This document shows positions 1 through 8,388 of a DNA stretch of 21,519 bases, one piece after another. The notes below the pieces were generated by a model. That model did no database searches and had not been told where the DNA came from. It saw nothing but the letters and a program-made list of their open reading frames with translations. The stretch covers positions 1 through 21,519 of the forward strand of contig LRSR01002713.1 of the NCBI GenBank assembly GCA_001579985.1, given 5' to 3'. The position numbers were made by a program, and so were the translations under genes. Position 1 is the first letter of the stretch, and each line of letters starts with the position of its first letter. The DNA is from Hypsibius dujardini (lineage: Eukaryota > Tardigrada > Eutardigrada > Parachela > Hypsibiidae).

Positions 1-766
1 TCATCCATAAAGAGTTAAGATGCTCCCTTGATCACTGCAATCAGCATATGTCGGTATTAATCACATTCAGCGGATATGTTTATGCAGGTTCCCGGCTTAG
101 GTGAAAGAATTAATCAACTAAAAACCGCATTCAAATTTTATAGCTACTAGGGACACTTTTCTGACAATACTCCAAATCAGGAAAACATTCATTTTAAAAA
201 AAATGTGGCCAAAATACTAGACCAAATCACTTTCTAATAAAATAAATTTCAACATCTATGACCATCGGCCCGGGGCGCTTGCATTTAATCTTCAATGGTG
301 TAGGGAAAATAAATTGGTAACGGTTTCCGTATCTCCGTAATGATATACGTAAACTCGAAACAAATAAGTGTATTAGATCTGAAAAGAGCAGTGGTATTTC
401 TATTCTTCTTCGGATGACATTCAGATCTCTGTACTTAGTTGAAAAATATACATTTAAGATACAATTCCACTAAACTGATAGTTACTTGCAATCGAATTTA
501 TCTTATGAGCGGTTTGTTAGTGCTTTCTACGTTTAATGTATTCACACAAACAATGCTAGCGTCAAAATTAAGCGACCTCAAATGCGCGGGCTCTCAAAAA
601 CATTAACTTTAGAAATTCGAATATGCCTCTTGTTATAATTTCACTCCATGTGACAATCGATAAACATCATGAGAGATGTAAATGATTTCCTAAATAAAAA
701 ACGTTGAGGTCTCGGATGTGGTGCCCGATGCTGACATTTTTAACGTGTGTTTATCCATTGTGCCAC
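1..766. other. Non-coding 5' flank, no recognised gene
   Basis: AT-rich sequence with frequent stops in all frames. I see no conserved protein, RNA gene or clear repeat here. It ends at a possible splice acceptor (CAG at 764-766) before the candidate exon described next. Confidence 0.5.
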
Positions 767-966
767 AGCTTCATCAAATGTGGTTCTTCCTCATATGAGA
801 AGGATTTGGCGTCTCCCCCGTACGACTTTCTGATTCACATGTATTTTAATCTGGGTTGGGTTCTTCAGCTGATATATCCGAAGAACTGTCCAGATATTTA
901 TGCGACTTTGCTTGCTAATATGACAGCTTCGACGAGTTGGTTGTCCTGGAAGAAATGGACGCCAGG
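767..966 (+). other. Candidate orphan exon with PYDFLIHMYF-type motif
   Basis: This open stretch is bounded by an acceptor-like CAG (764-766, pyrimidine-containing upstream) and a donor-like GTGGGT at about 967. The peptide contains a segment around PYDFLIHMYFNLGWV followed by an NC pair. A second, diverged stretch at about 12505-12730 reads LYDLLHRILFDLNWV and then NC at a similar distance. The two share P-YD-L-F-L-WV-NC spacing, which suggests an old coding family. I do not recognise the family. No start, stop or neighbouring exon could be assigned, so this may be a gene relic or coincidence. Confidence 0.25.
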
Positions 967-1637
967 GTGGGTATTACACATATGATACAACATAATTTAT
1001 TCGAGCTTAGACAAAGCATTTCTGCCGGGATTTTAAACAGTTCGTGTAATGGTGTTTGACTCGTTGTTAGATTTAACTCTACTATAAAGAATGCTTCATG
1101 GGATGTCAATTCCAATAGTTGTTAATTATCATCATAATTAAACTAATGTTAAATAAATGTGCAAATGTTAATAATGCTGCATCGCCATCGTCGCCGCAAG
1201 GAAATTGTTTTTACACAGTTTAATTGTGCAAGAGGTGTACTTCGCAAAAGCTGTTCGGCAGAACATGGGTTAGTCGATATTATTTACCGCCTTTGAAAAT
1301 TCATGTGCGATGGAAATTGTCGTACTTATACAACACCATTACGCAATATAACCGATGTAGAATAAAGTGTATCCATTATTTTGCTATACTGGACGGCAGC
1401 ATACATAAAAAATGGGAGGACCTATTTATTCCCTATGTATGTATAATGTATATTTAGGGTCGCCATCCAGTCTGTCCACTACTACATCAAAGATTATGTA
1501 TCGCTGATTGACTGTGTATTAGCACTCCGCGATAGCCGCAGCTTGCCTGTCCATTGGCAGAGTACGACTGGTCTGGCTATTCGGGCTTCTAACGACAAAA
1601 AACTTGGATTTTTACAACTGGAACAGGCAACATTAGT
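967..1637. other. Intergenic region upstream of CASD1-like copy 1
   Basis: No recognisable gene. Short open stretches (for example 1224-1457) show no motif that I recognise. The promoter of copy 1 should lie here, but I see no convincing TATA box or other core element. Confidence 0.4.
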
Positions 1638-3598
1638 ATGCTAACGCCAACTGAATTATTCAAGAGTTTCCAACGAGTCAGAACATCCTGGCGTGTTATC
1701 ATTATTTTAACAATATCACTCCTGATTGGAGTTATGCACGTACATCCAAATTTGTTTCAAATGAATTCCATGGGAAACACCTGCGCAAAGCTATTTCAAA
1801 CGGGATCCTTGAAGTGGAATCTGAAAGACGCAACGGCCATTTGGGAACCAAATGGTTGTTCACTCCAATACCGTTCCATAAAGTACGCCAGCATTTTACG
1901 TGACATTAGAGAATCATTTCTTCACTAGTAGACATTTTAGAATTTTGACGGCTAGGTCAAATGTAGCACATAACAAACAGGGTGCAAAACTGCAAAACGT
2001 TGACTCATTCCATCATAGGCGGGCTAACCTATCTATGGAGTTGTCCCGCCCGATTAACATTACCGACAAGTTATTGTTCAATACATTGAACTGAATTAAA
2101 TCAATGGCTGAACCAACTAAATGAAATCGCTTGATAATCAACAATGGTGGTGGATTGTTCTAATCTCAGTACTGTACTGTCGCGACCAATTGGTGCTGCT
2201 TTTAGATCCATCGTACATTATGACTGCAGTAAAACACAGTTTTAACATACATAATATACGGATGGGTCTAAAAAGCAGCACTAATTGGTCGCAACATTAC
2301 AGTAGTGTGTGGTCCGTATTAGCAGGTTGATAGGATTCTTTTTTGTCTATCCGTCTATCTGACTCTGTTTGCCGGTGGGAATACCTATTTGTTTATCTAT
2401 TTGTTTCTCTGCCTGCCTGCCGTTTGTCTGTCGGTTTGCCAGTCATTCTGTCAGTCGGCCAGTCATGAGAGACTGAAGAGCTGCATGTAAGTCTAGTGTG
2501 ACGGGTCTGTTTTTTCTAGATTGATTAGTTGCTATCTTCAAATTTGGTAAAAACGCCGTTGAGCCAACAACTGAATATTCCAACCATTTCAGAAACCCGC
2601 TGGTGCTTGTATAATTTTTATCTAAGCACTGCCGCATACAGTAGCGGAGTGTTTTCTACTTGCAATTCTTATATTTAAAATGAATAGGCGTCAAAGATCT
2701 AAAGAAAGATAATCTGCCGTAAATTAGTGACGTGTAGTGTTTTTCAGTGAGGCCAAACAATGCATGAATGATTTGACGGATAAAACATCAAAAGTGCCAT
2801 TTCTGTTATTCGTTGGAGATTCCCGCATCCAGCAATTGCGTGACGGACTCATCCTAACTCTTACTGGTCACGATTACGATGTACGTGCAGGCCGGCAATC
2901 CGTTTTAAATTCAACAAGCTACTCCCAGTTGGGAGCTGACGAAAACATCTACAAATCCTCCGGCATACAAATTAAATTTGAATGGCAACCTTATCTCGAC
3001 AACGGATTTGGACCAATGTCCAGTTTCCTGAAAAATGTGTCGAAGTTACAATTCAGACCAAATATGCTGGTTATTGGAGCTGGGGTTTGGAGCATCAAGG
3101 ATTGTCAAGTCAATAATAAAAACCAGGACGCTTGTGTACAAAACTATAAAGAGTGAGTTAATTTAATTATATCAAGGTTGCTTTATGTTAACGGGCAGCT
3201 GTTGTATTATTTGTAGACAGTTTAAGGCAATACATCCCTTACTAGAGGAGATGGCCACGACAACTGATGTCATATGGACTCCCCAATGTGCCATTAGCGA
3301 AAAAGTTCTGTCATATAACAACAAGGATCTCGGCTTCACTAACAGGAATATGCATTTGTACAATGACGTAGTCAGACAAGTTCTTATGGACGCGAAACGC
3401 AGTGGAGAATCGAAAGTGATATTTTGGGAGTCTGCCTGGGAAGCAAGTGTGCGCATCAGTGACGGAATTGACGGCCTGCATCTTGGACATGAAACAAAAT
3501 TTCATCTTTCACAGATGTTAATAGACTATATGTGCCAACCAATTCGCCGGAAATCAATGACATTAACAAATGCAACCAAAGCACACTGTTGCGAATGA
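1638..3598 (+). CDS. CASD1-like SGNH O-acetyltransferase/esterase, copy 1 (3 exons)
   Basis: The exons are 1638-1882, 2748-3152 and 3217-3598, joined by GT-AG introns in phase 2, giving 343 aa. Residues about 18-36 form a hydrophobic anchor, so the protein is probably type II with a luminal catalytic domain. A Cys-rich linker follows, with WEPNGC and YRSIK. The SGNH domain starts with EAKQC and block I FVGDSR (Ser107). It continues with GAGVWSIKDC, which matches the WSIK block of CASD1. It ends with the catalytic pair in DGLHLG (Asp302, His305). By homology the domain should move or remove O-acetyl groups on sugars, perhaps sialic acid, in the Golgi; the substrate is unknown. Vertebrate CASD1 is about 800 aa with a multipass C-terminal half. 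This protein stops at HCCE, right after the SGNH domain. Intron 1 (865 bp) carries a small transposon and a microsatellite; intron 2 is 64 bp. The donor of exon 1 (GTACGC) is weak. A possible poly(A) signal ATTAAA lies at 3784-3789. Confidence 0.8.
2170..2304. mobile_element. Short TA-flanked inverted-repeat element (MITE), TACTGTA family
   Basis: This 135-bp element lies in intron 1 of CASD1-like copy 1. The outer ends are TACTGTACTGTCGCGACC on the left and GGTCGCAACATTACAGTA on the right. The inverted arms are about 42 bp and extend through CCAATTGGTGCTGCTTTT, with a few mismatches. Both ends carry TA, as expected for Tc1/mariner-type target duplication. There is no coding capacity, so it would be non-autonomous. 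The element at 7062-7210 shares the TACTGTACTG start. Confidence 0.65.
2342..2466 (+). repeat. Degenerate GTCT/CTGT microsatellite
   Basis: Imperfect tetranucleotide units of the GTCT/CTGT/CTGC type run through this part of intron 1 of CASD1-like copy 1. They are interrupted by point changes, which suggests an old array. Confidence 0.6.
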
Positions 3599-4278
3599 AC
3601 AGCAGCTCAATCCTATTCCTTCTAATTTCCGACCAAAGAATTCGTTTGTTTTACAGTATAACGACAGGCCATGATGCAGAGCACGATGTGTTTGCCGGGA
3701 GAATCAGGCCCTCGAAGAAAAAATTAAACCGATTTCAATCTACCAAAAGAACTTGATCAAAGAGTGTTCGCTTTATCTAAAATATTAAATTGGAGAATTC
3801 TGGTCAGTAATACCAAAATCTCGGATCATCCTTGTGCAATTAAATAATATTCACTTTCAACACATTTCTACATATCAAACATAATTTCTTTGAACTTGAG
3901 ACGGCAGATTCTCGCTGTGCGCATTGACGTAATTTGAAATGTTTAAATGCTGCATCGGAGATCTGAGTGGAATGCACAAACATTGAAAAGTTGGCAAGAC
4001 TCGTGTTAGATGTCAGTGCCATCTGCCTCTTTTGCAATGCCTTGTTTTGCTTTGAAGGCTGCCTAATGTACGGTATGTAACAAAATATGCACTGATACAA
4101 CACGGCATTTGCATGAAAAGTGGCGCGACAGCCCAAATTCTGACATTTTGCTAGGTCTAGCACAAGCCTACATACAATTCCAGCGGCTAGTTTTAACGCA
4201 AGAATAACGTTACAACAGTAATATGGGTACCCACACTTATTTTCAACAGATATGGAATAATGGGATAAACGCCTGAGT
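3599..4278. other. Intergenic region downstream of CASD1-like copy 1
   Basis: This holds the presumed 3' UTR of copy 1. It also holds a Cys-rich minus-strand open frame (4325-3840) that matches no family I know and overlaps a tandem repeat at its start. No gene is supported. Confidence 0.4.
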
Positions 4279-4422
4279 GAGTACATCGTTAAGGTCCCTG
4301 GCCACTCACAAGACTGTCCCGACATCAGGAAAAATGAAATAAAACTCTTAGACTACATGGTTAAGGTCATTGGCCACCCACAAACTGTGCCTGCAGCAAT
4401 GAAATAATAAAATTAACTCCAT
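4279..4422 (-). repeat. 72-bp tandem repeat, two units, reverse orientation
   Basis: Two adjacent units start at 4279 (GAGTACATCGTTAAGG) and 4351 (GACTACATGGTTAAGG), exactly 72 bp apart. They stay alignable through GGCCAC, CACAA and ACTGT to the closing run AATGAAATAA. Read in reverse complement, the unit gives TTTTATTTCATT, then GTGGCCA, then CCTTAAC, then CATGTAG, then CTAAGAG. That is the same order of blocks as in the array at 7724-7965. The array lies just left of the foldback-like element at 4441. Confidence 0.7.
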
Positions 4423-4440
4423 GACAATTAGTCCATGTAG

Positions 4441-5580
4441 TTTTCGGTCTATCCGGATGATGAATGGGCAATCCGTGCAGTGAACGATCGGTCTGGATGG
4501 TAGTTGATTTGCCCTCGTGACGGAGAGCCTTTCTGGCTGGTACATGGTTTCATGGTTCAATGGATGGTCAGACGATTACACAGGACGGTAAACGGTCTAT
4601 TTGGATGCCGGGTGGCTTATCTCGGCGGCTAACGGTCTTTCCAAACGGCAGACTACTTATCCGGACAGTGGACACCGAACTGTAAGTCAGGACGATGAAC
4701 GGCTTATCCAGATGTTGAACCGCCTTTTTGGCAGGGTACGGTTACTCCGAACGGTGGACGGCTTATCAGGATGGTGAACGGTCATGCCGGACAGTGGACA
4801 GTTTTTCCGGACAATAGACCATCTGACCAGGCGGTGGAAAATCTCACTAGACAATAAACGGTCTCCTCGGATGGCGGGCGAGCGCCCAATTAGGAAAGTA
4901 GAGGGTGACCTACTTCAGCTTCTTCTGCCGGTGCGAGGTTTTTTTGAATGGCGAACGGTCACTCTGCGAGAAAAAAAGTTCATTCTGACGGTGAGCTGTG
5001 ACTCTGGACACTAGACGGCTAATATGGAAGATGTCGACCGTTCGGGAAGATCACTTACCGCTTGGAATATTCCGCCTACTCGTATAAGCCGTCCACCATC
5101 CGTGTCAACTGTCGGGAGAGAACATACATTGTCCAGAGAGACCGTTCATAGTCCGGATTTTCCGTCAGGAGAAACTGTTCACTATCCTGATAGGCTGTCC
5201 ACCGTTTGATGAGACCGCTAATCGTCTGCATAAGCTATCCACCCGGCTCGGCAGACCCCAAGCTGTCTGGAGGGACCGTTCAACGCCCGAATAAACCATT
5301 CACCGTCCAGATATGCCGTTCACCGTCTGAAAAAATTGTTCACGTCCCGGATAAGCCGTTTAATGTCCGAAAAAAACGTAACCCATCCACACAAGCCACC
5401 CACCGTACGGACAAACCGTCAACCATCCGATCGAACCGTCTACCACCTGGTCTGACCGTCACTACACTATGAGACCACGCAACACTGTCCGCAACTTGGA
5501 CGAACCGTACGTCACATCGTTATACATCCACCACCCGAACTGACAGACCACCACACAAACCAGGCCGTTCACTCCATGGG
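4441..5580. mobile_element. Foldback-like element with inverted 20-bp minisatellite arms
   Basis: The left half (about 4441-5010) is a degenerate tandem array close to GGTGGACGGTTTATCCGGAC. Six nearly gap-free 20-bp units start at 4755. The right half (about 5030-5580) has the reverse complement, for example GTCCAGATATGCCGTTCACC and GTACGGACAAACCGTCAACC. The arms thus point at each other around about 5010-5030. Subrepeat-built inverted arms are the hallmark of foldback elements (Drosophila FB, Galileo, sea urchin TU). An identical 8-mer CCATGTAG flanks both sides (4433-4440 and 5581-5588) and could be a target site duplication. However, the outermost bases do not match as inverted repeats, and a similar 8-mer occurs in the neighbouring 72-bp repeat. 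No transposase is visible. The open frames inside are products of the 20-bp units. Confidence 0.65.
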
Positions 5581-5588
5581 CCATGTAG

Positions 5589-7061
5589 CAGCTCCCGGGT
5601 TGACTCTCTACTAACTAAGACCGTAATTTGTCTCTAAGGTCGTTAGATATGGTGCGCCCGGTGACTTTTGCAACGTAATCCGATCCGTATGAGTCAGACG
5701 TATGAGTCGCCATTTTATTTTTAGGCGTCTACGTCTCTGGTGCATATCCTATCATGATCTTGGAATCTGGTTTTTGTACCTAATCCTTGGTATAGCTGGG
5801 TCTTGGATTCCGGTTCTCGCGTTTGTTTGTATACTTCGGTTTTTAGGGCTGGTCTTTAGCCCCTAGGTTTTAAATTGGTTGTTTTTTCTTAGTTTTCTGT
5901 CTGTGGTACGGTATTTAATCTTTCTCTCTCTTGATCTGTTAATCGTGTTTGTTTGTCTATTTGGTTTTCAGTTTTATATACGTTATGTTTTTTAATTTAT
6001 TTCAAAATTTAAACTTCTTTCACTTTATTATGAAATGCTGGAGACGCCTTTTGGAGTACGAGAAAAGTTTTCAATACATTTTACTGAGAGCCGGGTTTTT
6101 GAAGTTAGCGGACATGGATAATATAACATAGTCTATGGGAAAAAATTCATTTTAACCTTATGAAATAGAGGAGTGAAAGGTTCAAGCAGAAAAAAAAACA
6201 GGAATGTGCTGGAAAATGAAAAAGCTAATGCAATCGACGCTGAATATTGTTTCGGGAAATTCCATGACCTTCTTTTCCCCTTCGAAAAATTCTCCGCCTG
6301 GTTCAACAAAACATATTGTTGATACAGTAGTTTCGTGAAGTAGTTGTCAGGGTTTCATCGATTTTAGTGCCTGTTAACAAATTTTGGTGTTGAATCCCAA
6401 GCAGGTCCCTTTGTTTCACTTGGGGAAATAAACATCTTGACCCCTGAACTAATGTAAATTCTTCGCTGATGTTAATTAATTGCAAAAATGTCTTTGGTTT
6501 ATATTTCACGAGTTTTTGTTTACTTGCTAAAGTAATCCGAATCGATTGTTCTATTTTATGCCGAGCAAAGTAATTGTCTCAGGTTCTTTGGGGGAGTTCA
6601 AACGCCGTTTCTGTGATAATCGTCGTTGGCGTTTATGACATTCGACCGTATTTGTGGTCTTCTATGCTTCAAGTACGCTTTTTCTAACCGCATACTGCTG
6701 CCAGGTAGTCCAGGCCCTTCAACCAGTGGTACTGGTATAAAAACCAGCCAGTTACAATTTTTTCCATTTGTTCAAAGACTGAGTGTAACCGTTCGATAAA
6801 AAAAATTGAAAACGAGTTAGTCAGCTGATAATTAGATGAAAACATTCCTTTACTGTTTAGCGTTTAGAAAAATGAAAAATGTCTAACGGTTTTTCTGGAA
6901 CTGAGTTGGCGCAGAAGGCACTATTTTCTAGCACATTTGCGCAGTGCATTGCGCATTGCAACGCTCTGTGACTGGAAACTGGTCCAGATTATTTAATTTA
7001 CATGTACTGTACCGATTAAGTGAAAAATCAAGATTTTTGTTTATAACAGTGTTTATTGTTG
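5589..7061. other. Intergenic region, no recognised gene
   Basis: This is AT-rich sequence. It includes a T/G-rich patch (about 5750-6000) and a short direct repeat GTATGAGTC at 5687 and 5700. No conserved coding or RNA gene was seen. Confidence 0.45.
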
Positions 7062-7210
7062 TACTGTACTGCGGCGTTAGCTTCGCGCAGTAGAAGTAAA
7101 CCCACCGTAAACTTAGACCTATGTATCCGCGCATGAGCTTACGTACACTACGGGCTAGGATAACGAAGTAATGCTCTTGCAGTGCGCGAAGCTAACGTGG
7201 TAGTACAGTA
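7062..7210. mobile_element. Short TA-flanked inverted-repeat element (MITE), TACTGTA family
   Basis: This 149-bp element has 35-bp terminal inverted repeats (7062-7096 and 7176-7210) matching at 29 of 35 positions by eye. The core is CGTTAGCTTCGCGCA on one side and TGCGCGAAGCTAACG on the other. The ends are TACTGTACTG and the inverse CAGTACAGTA-like end GTAGTACAGTA, so TA sits at both borders. The interior is not coding. Its termini resemble those of the element at 2170-2304, but its interior differs. Confidence 0.65.
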
Positions 7211-7723
7211 ATGAAAAAGTTTTTATCTTTGGATCAGCGGGGGCAAAATTATCGACATCTAAAGCCTGAAATCTTTAAATTCTGATTTCTCGAAAATACG
7301 TTTGGGTCTAGTGCTTGGTATCATCCCGTTACTTTGTTGCTTCCGGTTCTAATTGTCTAACCAAACACTCAGGATTTTTTCTATTCACCTCTCTGTCAAA
7401 AACTAGTGCAAACTAATTTTTGTAAAAAAAGTGTAACTGGTCGGTTTTCATAAAATTCGCGCCATATAGAATTTATTATAAAGATATTTAAATGCGTCTT
7501 AGTCTGCACAAGTGAAGGATCTACTGTACAGTGAAGCATGTCAGACGTAAAGCGCAAAAATTAATAAAATGGGTTCAATTCAGAAAAGAGTTTCCACTGG
7601 CCTAGGGGACCTAAGGGCGCTTTCGGATCGGGTTAAGGTGAAATTGATAAGGACTATTTCACATACAACTATCATTGATTATTGCCTGTGCGACCGCACT
7701 CAGCTTTACGATGTAGCCTGAAT
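7211..7723. other. Intergenic region, no recognised gene
   Basis: No conserved coding frame was found. The last 20 bases or so (ACGATGTAGCCTGAA) look like the tail of a further, partial 72-bp repeat unit. Confidence 0.4.
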
Positions 7724-7965
7724 TTTATCCCATTATTCCACTGGCATACCGGGTGTGTGTATACCAACAGGTAGTCCTACTATATAGCGTATGGGTTTAT
7801 TTCATTATTCCAAGGTCATATTAAGTGTGTGTATGTTCACAGGCCGCCTTAACATGTAGCCCATGCCATTTATTTATTATTCCACTGCTGTAAGAACAGC
7901 TTGGGGCGGCCACGGGCCTTAATCATGTAGGCTAAGAAGTTTATTCCATTATTCCATGCATATTT
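7724..7965 (+). repeat. 72-bp tandem repeat, about 3.4 units
   Basis: The units start at 7724, 7796, 7869 and 7940 (72, 73, 71 bp, then a partial). Each opens with TTTAT-CATTATTCC and ends near CATGTAG-CTAAGAAG or a diverged version of it. The blocks GGCCGCCTTAACATGTAG (unit 2) and GCGGCCACGGGCCTTAATCA (unit 3) show the relation to the array at 4279-4422, which lies in the opposite orientation. Units have diverged strongly, so this is an old array. Confidence 0.75.
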
Positions 7966-8388
7966 GGGACGTTGTGGTATTTCAAAACCCTTTTGCTAAA
8001 ACTTGCCAGTAGTCCAAATGCTTATCTATGGCACAATCTAGCGTGATCTATTCAGAGGTTCTTGCGAAAGTCTTTCAGTCGGCCTTCTAAATTGAGATTA
8101 TTGGCTTGGTAAAGCAAACTAGCATACAAGCCTGAATAATTTTGTATCTTTTAAGGTCTGATGTTAGCTAGTAATATGTAAATAGTAGTAAAATGAATGA
8201 ATAGTATAAATGAATAGTAAATTGCATCGATAATCAAATACAGTTGAACAACAGTACAATCACACGTTTTAAAAAAAATAACTACAATAATCTCAGACCA
8301 GCCTAAGCTACAACTTTGTTAAAGACATACAAAAAAAACGTGGTTTGCTTAATAAATCGAGTACTGGCATTACTCGAGTGAGGTATTA
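7966..8388. other. 3' flank of CASD1-like copy 2
   Basis: AT-rich sequence with a short direct repetition of AATGAATAGTA around 8190-8220. No gene was recognised, and no clear poly(A) signal for the minus-strand copy 2 was found. Confidence 0.4.

Noticed and set aside
3840-4325. A 161-codon Cys-rich open frame on the minus strand
   Set aside because: It matches no family that I know, overlaps the 72-bp repeat at its start, and open frames of this length are expected by chance in a 21-kb window. No upstream or downstream splice context supports it.
4784-5472. Three successive plus-strand open frames with Pro/Arg-rich peptides
   Set aside because: They are translations of the 20-bp minisatellite arms, whose unit happens to lack stops in some frames.
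7724-7965. CRISPR-like array
   Set aside because: The repeats are directly adjacent without unique spacers, and the sequence is clearly from an animal genome.
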